A stretch of DNA of 43,088 bases from Bacteroidota bacterium (GTDB taxonomy: Bacteria; Bacteroidota; Bacteroidia; Sphingobacteriales; Sphingobacteriaceae). The translations under genes were made by a program, and so were the position numbers. A model generated the notes under the pieces. The model did no database searches. It worked only from the letters and a program-made list of their open reading frames with translations, and was not told where the DNA came from. This document shows, in pieces, positions 32,960-41,294 of this stretch. The stretch is from contig JABDFZ010000011.1 of NCBI GenBank assembly GCA_013286325.1, positions 1-43,088 of the forward strand, in the 5' to 3' direction. How positions within the stretch are numbered: position 1 is the first letter of the stretch; each line of letters begins with the position of its first letter.

Positions 32960-34089
32960 TATGATAGTATTATAAGATCGATGTGCGTTTTTGACATTTT
33001 GTTAAGTAGCTGGGTAAACACAGCCGTTTTTAAAACAAGCTGGTAAAATTTAAAGTGTGGCTTTCCTATACATATAGTAGTAATATCATATTTCTCTGCA
33101 GTCTCCCATATAGTTTTAGCAATATTATTACTTTTTACTTTTAATACCTCGCCACCAAGCTGCGTAGCTAATTTCATATTATTAATGAGGTGCCGCTGCG
33201 AAGCAAGGTTTATTTTATCGCTGCTTTCGTTCGATGTTTGCACATACAGCATATACCATCTCGAACGGTAATATGAAGCAAGCCTTGCAGTTTTGCGGAT
33301 AATTATTTTCGCAGAATCCTCATTGGTGCTGATGCAGGCCAAAAACAATTCAGGCCGCAGCTTTATAGTTTTTGGTACCTCAATATCTATTTTTCGCTCC
33401 ACCTGGTGCGCAACTTCCCTAAGTGCCAGCTCGCGTAACTGCAGTATCCTATCTGTTTGAAAAAAATTATTCAGCGCAGTGGGTATCTTCTTCTCATCAT
33501 ATATTTTCCCTTCTTTAAGCCTGTCAACAAGTTCATCAGCAGTAAGGTCAATATTAACAACCTCGTCGGCCATTTGCAAAACCTTATCGGGTATCCGCTC
33601 CTTAATAGGAGTACCTGTTATTTTTTCAACCTCGGCATTCAAACTCTCAATATGCTGAATATTAATCGCGCTGATTACGTTGATGCCAGCATTTAAAATA
33701 TCTACTACATCCTGCCAGCGCTTTTCATTCTTGCTACCCTCAATATTGGTGTGGGCCAGTTCATCAACCACCACAACTTCGGGTCGCAGGTTAATAATGG
33801 CTTTTAAATCCATCTCTTCCAGCTCTTTCCCTTTGTAAAAGAGTTTACGGCGCGGTATAACGGGCAAACCATCAAGCAGTGCCTCTGTTTCTTTACGCTT
33901 ATGCGTTTCCACATAACCGATCTTCACATCAATGCCATTACGCAGCAGGGTTTGTGTTTCCATCAGCATGCGGTAAGTTTTACCTACACCAGCACTCATG
34001 CCTATATAGATCTTAAACTTTCCCCGCCTGGATTTTTTAATCAGCTCAAGGAAATGCTCAACTGATTGCTCTTTATTTTCTTCAGCCAT
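32959..34089 (-). CDS. kdpD: KdpD sensor protein, N-terminal half only (KdpD domain plus Usp)
   Basis: A 376-residue soluble protein equal to the cytoplasmic N-terminal part of classical KdpD. The Walker A motif is GMSAGVGKT (residues 30-38), followed by GYVETHKRKET, VVDELAHTN and NIQHIESLN, all KdpD landmarks. A universal-stress-protein domain fills about 240-370 (ISTNEDSAKIIIRKTARLA). The membrane segments, GAF and kinase domains of full-length KdpD (about 900 residues) are absent and not present as a broken remnant. In Gram-positive KdpD the Usp region binds c-di-AMP, but that is not shown here. It is coupled to the following kinase gene by a TAATG overlap. Confidence 0.93.
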   Translation of the reverse strand: MAEENKEQSVEHFLELIKKSRRGKFKIYIGMSAGVGKTYRMLMETQTLLRNGIDVKIGYVETHKRKETEALLDGLPVIPRRKLFYKGKELEEMDLKAIINLRPEVVVVDELAHTNIEGSKNEKRWQDVVDILNAGINVISAINIQHIESLNAEVEKITGTPIKERIPDKVLQMADEVVNIDLTADELVDRLKEGKIYDEKKIPTALNNFFQTDRILQLRELALREVAHQVERKIDIEVPKTIKLRPELFLACISTNEDSAKIIIRKTARLASYYRSRWYMLYVQTSNESSDKINLASQRHLINNMKLATQLGGEVLKVKSNNIAKTIWETAEKYDITTICIGKPHFKFYQLVLKTAVFTQLLNKMSKTHIDLIILS

Positions 34090-34101
34090 TATTTATTTTT
34101 T

Positions 34102-34189
34102 AAGGTCGCAGTTATTGTAAATATTGCAGAGGTTATAAACTAATAACTTCCCAAACATTTACAATATCTGCAACCTGCTATAACCTTTT
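34102..34189. repeat. Word-repeat inverted cassette upstream of kdpD
   Basis: The left arm (34102-34142) has GCAG, TTATTGTAAAT, ATTGCAG and AGGTTATA words. The right arm (34155-34189) carries their complements, but in a changed order. It lies between the terminator and the kdpD start. Confidence 0.65.
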
Positions 34190-34215
34190 AAAGGGGATGC
34201 CCGAACATCCCCTTT
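34190..34215 (-). terminator. Terminator between the kdp operon and kdpD
   Basis: AAAGGGGATG (34190-34199) pairs perfectly with CATCCCCTTT (34206-34215). Sequence on the minus strand continues TTTTAAAAGG, so it can end the kdpFABC-porin-secreted protein transcript. Confidence 0.65.
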
Positions 34216-34314
34216 TTGCACGGGTCTCAATCAAACCAAATTATAACTAACAACCCTATCAATTATAAAAACAACCCATGCATATCTTCAATATACTGTT
34301 ATTCAGTATGCAGT

Positions 34315-34899
34315 TTATTCTTTTGTACTTTCCATATAAAGTTCCTTTATTTTAAATTCATGTATCAAATTATCATAAGCTCCCAGCTGATCATCCGATC
34401 TGAACTGTGCTCCAACCAGGTATCTGAACTTATTATTTTTAACAAAAGCCGTCGCTAAATAATCTTCAGTCAATGGTAAAACTGAGGCATTAACATCGGC
34501 ACTAAAATAGAATGCTCTTGTAGGCTTTGGGCCTTTACCTTGTTGCACAAGCTTTTCATTACTATAAAGATAAAAGCCTGCAGTATCAATAATCTGGTAT
34601 GTTTTATTTCCATAAAACCTGTAATCATGGTTATGCTTGTCTCTGTAGCCAAATATCTGGCTTTTCAGCAACATCTGTTTTTTACCATTACTGGTAACCG
34701 TCACTTTATCTCCACCGAAAAACTCATGAAGAACTATTTTATTCTTTTGATTATCCGAATCGGAGCTGTAACTTAATTTGTGGTGTATAAAATCGTTATA
34801 GGTTAAATATAAGCCACTTAAATGTGTTTGGGCGGGTGAATTTTTGATAAATCCAAGCGTCATGATGATAATTATCACCGGTAACTTAAACTTTTTCAT
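34315..34899 (-). CDS. Secreted protein of unknown function in the kdp operon
   Basis: A 194-residue protein with a signal peptide (MKKFKLPVIIIIMTLGFIKNSPA). No known domain is recognised. The mature part is beta-rich and polar, with LSGLYLTYNDFIHHKL, EFFGGDKVTVTSNGKKQML and FGYRDKHNHDYRFYGNKTYQI as distinct segments. It lies 57 bases behind the porin gene and ahead of a terminator, so it is probably the last cistron of the kdpFABC-porin unit. Such a gene is not part of the textbook kdp operon; a periplasmic role linked to the porin is a guess. Confidence 0.6.
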   Translation of the reverse strand: MKKFKLPVIIIIMTLGFIKNSPAQTHLSGLYLTYNDFIHHKLSYSSDSDNQKNKIVLHEFFGGDKVTVTSNGKKQMLLKSQIFGYRDKHNHDYRFYGNKTYQIIDTAGFYLYSNEKLVQQGKGPKPTRAFYFSADVNASVLPLTEDYLATAFVKNNKFRYLVGAQFRSDDQLGAYDNLIHEFKIKELYMESTKE

Positions 34900-34956
34900 T
34901 TTATTAATTATTAATCTATTATAAGGCGGTCAACATTAACCGCTTTGGCATTGTTC

Positions 34957-36357
34957 TTAAAAACGTACCAATAAGGCACCGATAAACCTGGTTTCAGATG
35001 GTACAAGATCAGGCGTAAAATCTGCAGGCACCGGTGTAGTATTGTATCCGTCCGGAGAGGTTACGCCACCGTGTCCTGCAAAATACGGAACACTTGCATG
35101 GCGGTGTACAACTTCTAAGCGGAATGTTAAGTAATCATTTGGCATAATATCAAATGTTGTTGAATAATCATACCCGTGAAACTGGTCGCCGGGATTCGCC
35201 GAAAAAGGATGTGAGCCAACAGCGCCGGTATTAATCGCAGGGATAGGGTTTGCATCACCAGTTGGATAAAGTACCAGGTAACGGCCAGGGTTATTAATAA
35301 CACCACCACCTATTGTCCAGCCAAAATGGCCTTGTCCAAATATAACCCGGTTATATACCATACCGCTTGCAAAATATTGAGCAGGGCCTTTAACCGGATC
35401 GGCATGGAAACCGTTAACTCCATCGCCTTTCTCAAAACCGATGTCTCCGGTTAATGAAAATGCCATACTGTTTATAAAAGCCTTCTTATCCGGGTTTTTA
35501 AAATACCTTACTTCAATACTGTTATCAGAGTGGAAACGTTTTCTTCCGGGTTTATCCTGTGTATCTGCACCATAATAGGTATTGGTTAAAGCTTGCAGCC
35601 ATTCAACGGGGCGCCATAAAATCTGTCCGCCCACACCCGGCTGGCTGTTAAACATACCGTATGATTGCCAGCCATTAATTAACCAAGGCTCAATCTTTAA
35701 TTTATCAGAAACAAATATCTGCACCCTTATCCCATTAAAGAACCAGGGCGTATTATCTGAGGTAAAAGATGGCTGATAGGCCCAGTTTTCGGCATTATAG
35801 TAGGAGAATAAACCAACATATGACATAAAGATTCCGGCATCAACGTTAATACCATGCAGCACATTAAAGTGATAACCTGCGTTGGCTTCACTTAAATAGC
35901 GATAAGCGGTAGCAAGGTCATATTGGCCGCGGGTAACGCTCAGGTCATTACGAGGAACCACTGTAGAACGGGTACCAAATTGGGTAAGTATGCTTGCCCT
36001 AATGTTATCATAATGGAAGTCGCCACCTAAAGCCACTGTCGAAATTTCAAATTCGTGATCACGGGCCAACGCTGTAGATCCTACTACAGTATGGTCTATA
36101 GGGTTATTGTTCGATGCTGTATAGTTTATATCGAGCAAAACTCGACCGGTAAAGTATTTTGAATCAAGTAATGCGCTGTGTCGGCGGTCATTTCCATTGA
36201 GCCAGGTAAAATCGCCGAAGGCAAATGGCTCGCTATGCGGATCGGGGGCAGTAATTTTTTTGGCAGTATCTAATTTAGCTTTAGAAGTGTCTTGTTGAGC
36301 GTGTACGTTTAGAGCAATAGCAGCCAGGGCCACCATTGTTAGCAGTTGTTTTTTCAT
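34957..36357 (-). CDS. Outer membrane porin (Bbp2-like) in the kdp operon
   Basis: A 466-residue protein with a signal peptide (MKKQLLTMVALAAIALNVHA) and a long series of amphipathic strands rich in aromatic residues, ending in FIGALLVRF. The C-terminal Phe is typical of outer membrane barrels. Blocks such as FAFGDFTWLNGNDRRHSALL and SDKLKIEPWLINGWQSYG match the putative beta-barrel porin-2 family as I recall it. The gene follows kdpC and precedes the secreted-protein gene. A plausible role is to let potassium cross the outer membrane, but that is inferred from position. A 110-base gap with an inverted cassette separates it from kdpC. Confidence 0.75.
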   Translation of the reverse strand: MKKQLLTMVALAAIALNVHAQQDTSKAKLDTAKKITAPDPHSEPFAFGDFTWLNGNDRRHSALLDSKYFTGRVLLDINYTASNNNPIDHTVVGSTALARDHEFEISTVALGGDFHYDNIRASILTQFGTRSTVVPRNDLSVTRGQYDLATAYRYLSEANAGYHFNVLHGINVDAGIFMSYVGLFSYYNAENWAYQPSFTSDNTPWFFNGIRVQIFVSDKLKIEPWLINGWQSYGMFNSQPGVGGQILWRPVEWLQALTNTYYGADTQDKPGRKRFHSDNSIEVRYFKNPDKKAFINSMAFSLTGDIGFEKGDGVNGFHADPVKGPAQYFASGMVYNRVIFGQGHFGWTIGGGVINNPGRYLVLYPTGDANPIPAINTGAVGSHPFSANPGDQFHGYDYSTTFDIMPNDYLTFRLEVVHRHASVPYFAGHGGVTSPDGYNTTPVPADFTPDLVPSETRFIGALLVRF

Positions 36358-36380
36358 TTTTTATACGTGTTATTTGTTTT

Positions 36381-36469
36381 AGTAAGTTGATTGGTTGATC
36401 AGATTATGTTGATCAGGCTTTGTAATTTTCAACCTGATCAACGGTTACCCGGATCAACTCAATCAACTA
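36381..36469. repeat. Word-repeat inverted cassette overlapping the kdpC stop codon
   Basis: The left arm (36381-36420) has AGTTGATTGGTTGATCAG and TGTTGATCAGG. The right arm (36429-36469) has CCTGATCAACGG and GGATCAACTCAATCAACTA. The kdpC stop TAG (36467-36469) forms the arm's end. Confidence 0.7.
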
Positions 36470-37033
36470 TTTCTTAAGTTCGTCCAGGGCAACATTCAAT
36501 TTTAGTACGTTTACCTTAGTAGGGCCAAACAAGCCCAGCAAAGGCTGTTCTGTATTATCATCAATTATTTTATTAACCTGTTCAACTGTAAGGTTGCGTG
36601 TTTTAGCAATCCTCAATACCTGCACTTTTGCTCCTGCGGGAGAAAGATCAGGGTCAAGGCCACTACCTGATGCTGTAACCAGTTCGGCAGGAATCTCTGC
36701 ACGGGTTACACCAGGGTTACGCTTCAAAAAATCCTGGATACGTTTTTCAACATCTTTTAAATAATCAGGATTTGAAGGCCCTTTATTTGAACCTCCAGAT
36801 GCATCAGCTTTATAATCAACGGCTGAAGGGCGCGACCAGAAATATTCGTCTTTGGTAAATTTCTGGCCTATGTTGGCATAACCAACAACCTTGCCCTTAT
36901 AACTGATGGTTTCTCCATCGCCGTGTCCCGGTGTAAATTTTCCAATTCCTGCTATTGCAAGCGGATATAAGCCTGCCAGGATCACCAATAAGATGATAGT
37001 TATTTTGATGGATGGCAATAAATACGTTTTCAT
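36467..37033 (-). CDS. kdpC: Potassium-transporting ATPase subunit C
   Basis: KdpC is a single-span subunit that stabilises the KdpFABC complex and assists ATP binding. The 188-residue length is normal. A membrane helix is at about 10-30 (ITIILLVILAGLYPLAIAGI). The conserved KFTKDEYFWSRPSAVDY, SNPDYLKDVEKRI, PAELVTASGSGLDPDLSP and LGLFGPTKVNVLKLNVAL are present. It follows kdpB by 26 bases. Confidence 0.97.
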   Translation of the reverse strand: MKTYLLPSIKITIILLVILAGLYPLAIAGIGKFTPGHGDGETISYKGKVVGYANIGQKFTKDEYFWSRPSAVDYKADASGGSNKGPSNPDYLKDVEKRIQDFLKRNPGVTRAEIPAELVTASGSGLDPDLSPAGAKVQVLRIAKTRNLTVEQVNKIIDDNTEQPLLGLFGPTKVNVLKLNVALDELKK

Positions 37034-37059
37034 TTTATTTGAGATTTAAATGTTAAAGT

Positions 37060-39090
37060 TTAAAGTATGGTACCGATAAGCAGGTCAATTAATTTGATCC
37101 CTATAAACGGTACTATAACACCGCCTAAACCATAGATCAGCAGGTTACGGCGCAACAGTGCGCTTGCACCTATCGGCTTGTACTCAACCCCTCTTAAAGC
37201 TAGTGGAATTAAGAGCGGGATGATGATCGCATTAAAGATCACAGCCGATAATATAGCTGATTGCGGACTATGCAGGTCCATAATGTTCAGCGCCTTTAAA
37301 GCCGGTATAGATACCATAAACAAAGCCGGAACAATAGCAAAGTATTTAGCCACATCATTAGCGATAGAGAAAGTGGTAAGGGTTCCCCTGGTCATCAGCA
37401 ATTGCTTGCCAATTTCCACGATCTCGATCAGTTTGGTCGGGTCGTTATCCAGATCAACCATGTTGCCTGCTTCCTTTGCGGCTTGTGTTCCGCTGTTCAT
37501 GGCTACACCAACATCTGCCTGTGCCAAAGCCGGAGCATCGTTAGTACCATCGCCCATCATGGCTACCAGTTTTCCGCCCTGCTGTTCTTTTTTAATGTAG
37601 TTCATTTTATCCTCGGGCTTGGCCTCGGCAATAAAATCGTCCACACCAGCTTTGTTGGCAATAAATTTGGCAGTTAGCGGATTATCTCCGGTTACCATTA
37701 CGGTTTTTACACCCATTTTACGCAGACGCTCAAAACGTTCGGCTATACCGGGTTTGATAATATCCTGTAATTCGATAACCCCCAGGATATGCTCATTTTG
37801 CGATACTACCAATGGCGTACCACCATTTGAAGAGATGTGTTTTACATTATCTTCTACATCTGCAGGGAATGCATTTCCTGCCTTTAAAGCTATGTTACGG
37901 ATAGAGTCAAAAGCACCTTTCCTGATCCTTAATCCATCTGGCGTATCCAGTCCGCTTGAACGGGTTTCAGCTGTAAATTTGATGAATACCGAACCCTTAG
38001 GCGCAATAACCGATACCTGGTTTTTACCTTCGGCAGCTAACTCAACAATTGATTTACCCTCAGGTGTTTCATCTGCCAGTGAGCTTAATACGCAGGCTGT
38101 TACAAAATCACTCTCGTCGATTCCTTTTGTAGGATAAAAGTTGGTTGCCTTACGGTTACCTATTGTGATGGTGCCTGTTTTATCTAATAGCAGGGTATCC
38201 AGGTCACCTGCAGTTTCTACTGCCTTGCCCGATTTGGTAATTACGTTTGCACGTAAAGCCCTGTCCATCCCTGCAATACCAATGGCCGATAACAAACCAC
38301 CGATGGTAGTTGGGATCAGACAAACAAAAAGGGAGATAAAGGCTGCTATAGTAATAGGCGTGTTTGCATAATCACCAAATGGTTTTAAGGTAACACAAAC
38401 TATAACGAAGATCAGTGTAAAGCCCGCCAGCAAAATTGTCAAAGCTATTTCATTTGGTGTTTTCTGGCGCGATGCACCTTCCACCAAAGCAATCATCTTA
38501 TCCAGAAAGCTTTCGCCGGGCTGGGTAGTTACCATCACTTTGATCCTGTCGGATAATACTTTGGTACCACCGGTAACAGATGATTTATCACCACCTGATT
38601 CCCTGATCACCGGAGCTGATTCTCCTGTAATAGCTGATTCATCAATAGTAGCTATCCCTTCAATGATCTCGCCATCAGTTGGAATATTATCGCCGGTTTC
38701 GCAGATGAACACATCGCCCTTTTTTAATTGGGACGACATCACCAGCGTTTCTTTGCCATTAACAAGCAAACGTGCAGGTGTTTCTTCACGGGTTTTGCGG
38801 AGACTTTCGGCCTGCGCTTTACCACGAGCTTCGGCAATGGCCTCAGCAAAATTGGCAAATAACACGGTGAGCAGTAAAACAACGAATACCGTAAAGTTGT
38901 AACCAAAGCTTCCCTGCCCTTTATTTGAAAAGGAGAAAGCAGTTACTACCAGCATTACTGCTGTGCCAATCTCCACGGTAAACATAACCGGGTTACGGAT
39001 TAACTGGCGGGGATCAAGCTTAATGAAAGACTGCTTAAAAGCTTCCTTCACCTGATCACCCTGGAACAATGTATTTTTATCAGATTTCAT
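37060..39090 (-). CDS. kdpB: Potassium-transporting ATPase subunit B (P-type ATPase)
   Basis: The catalytic subunit of the high-affinity potassium pump. The 676-residue sequence has the phosphorylation motif DKTGT with Asp303, the A-domain motif TGES (in [15 protein letters not shown], with the Ser that is a phospho-inhibition site in E. coli), the KGAFDS nucleotide-binding loop and [16 protein letters not shown]. Membrane segments and the C-terminal [17 protein letters not shown] block are intact. It lies 17 bases after kdpA. Confidence 0.98.
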   Translation of the reverse strand: MKSDKNTLFQGDQVKEAFKQSFIKLDPRQLIRNPVMFTVEIGTAVMLVVTAFSFSNKGQGSFGYNFTVFVVLLLTVLFANFAEAIAEARGKAQAESLRKTREETPARLLVNGKETLVMSSQLKKGDVFICETGDNIPTDGEIIEGIATIDESAITGESAPVIRESGGDKSSVTGGTKVLSDRIKVMVTTQPGESFLDKMIALVEGASRQKTPNEIALTILLAGFTLIFVIVCVTLKPFGDYANTPITIAAFISLFVCLIPTTIGGLLSAIGIAGMDRALRANVITKSGKAVETAGDLDTLLLDKTGTITIGNRKATNFYPTKGIDESDFVTACVLSSLADETPEGKSIVELAAEGKNQVSVIAPKGSVFIKFTAETRSSGLDTPDGLRIRKGAFDSIRNIALKAGNAFPADVEDNVKHISSNGGTPLVVSQNEHILGVIELQDIIKPGIAERFERLRKMGVKTVMVTGDNPLTAKFIANKAGVDDFIAEAKPEDKMNYIKKEQQGGKLVAMMGDGTNDAPALAQADVGVAMNSGTQAAKEAGNMVDLDNDPTKLIEIVEIGKQLLMTRGTLTTFSIANDVAKYFAIVPALFMVSIPALKALNIMDLHSPQSAILSAVIFNAIIIPLLIPLALRGVEYKPIGASALLRRNLLIYGLGGVIVPFIGIKLIDLLIGTIL

Positions 39091-39107
39091 GATTGAATTC
39101 TTATAGA

Positions 39108-40823
39108 TTATTTAAGTGAAAAATGTTCGGCAATAGGACCCAATGCAAGCGACGGAAAGAATGAAAGTGCCGCAATGATCAGTATAACAGCGAATATCAT
39201 TATCCCAAAGGTTGAGGTATCGCTTTTAAGTGTACCTGCCGATTCTGGAATGAATTTTTTATTTGCCAGTATCCCTGCAATAGCAACCGGGCCGATAATT
39301 GGCAGGAAGCGGCCAAGGATCATTACAAAACCTGCGCTCACATTCCAGAATATATTGTTATCGGCCAGCCCTTCAAAGCCCGAACCATTATTGGCTGCAG
39401 ATGATGAATATTGGTACAGCATCTCTGAAAAGCCATGATAACCGGGGCTGTTTAACCATGTCGATGGCTTAACTGCCCAATCTGCATTTGGCATGTGTAC
39501 CAGCACGTACGATGATATGGCCGTACCTACCAATATGATAAACGGATGCAAAAGCGCTATTAATGAAGCTATCTTCATTTCTCTTGCCTCAATCTTTCTA
39601 CCGAAAAACTCCGGTGTTCGCCCTACCATCAATCCGGATATAAATACGGCTATGATGATAAAGATGTAGAAGTTGAGGAAGCCTACTCCGCAGCCACCAT
39701 AAAAGCAGTTTACCATCATGCCGCCCATCATCATTAAACCTGATACAGGCATAGCGCTGTCGTGCATGGAGTTAACCGAACCAGTAGAAGTAACTGTAGT
39801 CATAATACTCCAGTAAGCTGAGTTTGCAGGTCCAAACCGCACCTCTTTACCTTCCATTGCGCCAGTTGGCTGACTAACCCCCATTTTAGCAATAGCCGGG
39901 TTTCCATGCAGCTCTGCATTTATCGTTGGTATCATGAACATTAGCATACCAATGGTCATTACCCCGAAAATTACGTAAGCAAATTTTTTCTTGTTCAAGT
40001 AAAAGCCCAATGCAAATACCAGCCCCATAGGGATGATCAGCTGGGCAACCAGTTCAACAGTATTGGTTAAGTAATTAGGATTTTCGAGTGGATGAGCAGA
40101 GTTTGCGCCGAACCAGCCGCCGCCATTTGTACCTAAGTGCTTAATGGCAACCAAAGCTGCTGCCGGGCCACGCGAAATATGCGCAGTATCACCCTGCATA
40201 GTTATAAGGGTGTCTTTGCCTTTATAACTGGTAGGCATACCATTAAAAGCCAGGATAACGGCAATAACAAATGCTATAGGTAATAAGATACGGGTAATAC
40301 TTTTAACAAAATATTCCCAGTAGTTACCAAGCTTATCGGTAACCTTATCCTTTAATGCCCTAAATAGTACAATTAAAGCTGCAATACCTGTTGCTGCCGA
40401 TACAAAGTGCAGGAACATGAATACAAAATGCTGGGTAAAATAGGTTGCCCCGCTTTCGCCTGAATAATCCTGAAGGTTACAGTTTACCAAAAAGCTGATA
40501 GCTGTATTAAAAGCCAGATCAGGGGTTTGGTTTGGATTGCCATCAGGGTTTAATGGTAGGTGTGACTGAAATAACAGGCAGAAAAAGGCGTAAAAAAGCC
40601 ATAATGCATTAATGGTCAACAGCGCAAACATGTGCTGCTTCCAGTTCATTTCTTTTTTGGTGTCGATGCCGCTGAAACGGAAGATGAAACGTTCAACCGG
40701 GGCCATAAAATCGAGCCAGGTTTTTTCGCCCTTAAAAACACGGGCAATGTACCTGCCTAACGGAATGGCGATTGCTAAGGTTAGCAGGTAGGTGAGAATT
40801 ATACCTGAGATTTCGGTGTTCAT
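39108..40823 (-). CDS. kdpA: Potassium-transporting ATPase subunit A
   Basis: The channel-like subunit of KdpFABC that binds potassium. The 571-residue length is close to the usual 557. Selectivity-filter regions are visible ([60 protein letters not shown]), together with about ten membrane segments. It begins 10 bases after kdpF and overlaps nothing. Confidence 0.98.
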   Translation of the reverse strand: MNTEISGIILTYLLTLAIAIPLGRYIARVFKGEKTWLDFMAPVERFIFRFSGIDTKKEMNWKQHMFALLTINALWLFYAFFCLLFQSHLPLNPDGNPNQTPDLAFNTAISFLVNCNLQDYSGESGATYFTQHFVFMFLHFVSAATGIAALIVLFRALKDKVTDKLGNYWEYFVKSITRILLPIAFVIAVILAFNGMPTSYKGKDTLITMQGDTAHISRGPAAALVAIKHLGTNGGGWFGANSAHPLENPNYLTNTVELVAQLIIPMGLVFALGFYLNKKKFAYVIFGVMTIGMLMFMIPTINAELHGNPAIAKMGVSQPTGAMEGKEVRFGPANSAYWSIMTTVTSTGSVNSMHDSAMPVSGLMMMGGMMVNCFYGGCGVGFLNFYIFIIIAVFISGLMVGRTPEFFGRKIEAREMKIASLIALLHPFIILVGTAISSYVLVHMPNADWAVKPSTWLNSPGYHGFSEMLYQYSSSAANNGSGFEGLADNNIFWNVSAGFVMILGRFLPIIGPVAIAGILANKKFIPESAGTLKSDTSTFGIMIFAVILIIAALSFFPSLALGPIAEHFSLK

Positions 40824-40833
40824 AGTTTAATAA

Positions 40834-40911
40834 TTAAAATTTTTCGGGTTTAAGCAGTACGTACACCATGTAGATGAATACAGCTATTGATACAATGAAT
40901 AGTGCTAACAT
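40834..40911 (-). CDS. kdpF: Potassium-transporting ATPase subunit F
   Basis: A 25-residue single-span peptide (core LALFIVSIAVFIYMVYVLLK, ending in PEKF) in the standard position just before kdpA, where KdpF stabilises the complex in the membrane. It is shorter than most gene-calling limits. The family is recognised by location, length and the PE-K/R-F end. Confidence 0.85.
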   Translation of the reverse strand: MLALFIVSIAVFIYMVYVLLKPEKF

Positions 40912-40917
40912 GATTGT

Positions 40918-41010
40918 TTAAATTTTTTCGAAGTAATTAACCGATTTGAAGAAGATCCAAAATACTACTATGAAGCATAGTATATAGGCGATTGTAAGTA
41001 TAGCATCCAT
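40918..41010 (-). CDS. 30-residue membrane peptide upstream of kdpF
   Basis: A short frame starting at ATG 41010 encodes a single membrane helix (ILTIAYILCFIVVFWIFFK) with an acidic N-terminus (MDA) and a mixed tail (SVNYFEKI). Its stop lies 6 bases before the kdpF ATG, tight spacing that argues for a translated first cistron. It is not a second KdpF: the PE-K-F end is missing. No family is recognised. Confidence 0.55.
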   Translation of the reverse strand: MDAILTIAYILCFIVVFWIFFKSVNYFEKI

Positions 41011-41137
41011 TTAGTTATGATTTTGCTGGATGCATACCAAGCAGATGCCATAAAAATAAATTACTTTTCAAGCTATTGAATTACAATACATTAAGTAATT
41101 ATAGTGAAGATTACAAGGAATGTTTGTTAAAAAGGAA

Positions 41138-41154
41138 CCTATCATTTTGATAGG
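41138..41154. promoter_or_regulatory. Short palindrome upstream of the kdp operon
   Basis: CCTATCA (41138-41144) and TGATAGG (41148-41154) pair perfectly with a TTT spacer, about 130 bases upstream of the first kdp cistron. It could be an operator, or a leftover terminator. Confidence 0.3.
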
Positions 41155-41183
41155 CTTTTATCAAATTCATCATCACGTTAAAT

Positions 41184-41216
41184 AGACTTACGAAGTTTTA
41201 AAAACTTCGTAAGTCT
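41184..41216. repeat. Perfect 16-bp palindrome
   Basis: AGACTTACGAAGTTTT (41184-41199) is the exact reverse complement of 41201-41216, with a single central base. It lies between the kdp promoter region and the terminator of the M1 peptidase gene. Confidence 0.65.
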
Positions 41217-41233
41217 TTCCATAGGTGCTGGAA

Positions 41234-41270
41234 ACAAAAAACCCGTTAACTGCGATACGCTGTTAACGGG
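41234..41270 (-). terminator. Terminator of the second M1 peptidase gene
   Basis: CCCGTTAAC (41242-41250) pairs with GTTAACGGG (41262-41270). The minus-strand tail is TTTTTTGTTTCC. Confidence 0.85.
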
Positions 41271-41294
41271 CTATAAATAGGTCTAGTTAGGTTC

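Noticed and set aside
31238..34089. Frameshifted full-length KdpD
   Set aside because: The two products have different architecture from the KdpD C-terminal half (own signal region, HAMP and PAS) and a clean TAATG junction, so this is a true two-gene arrangement.
37178..38902. Several long plus-strand frames opposite kdpB
   Set aside because: They are shadows of the kdpB coding bias; their hydrophobic composition mirrors the membrane segments on the other strand.
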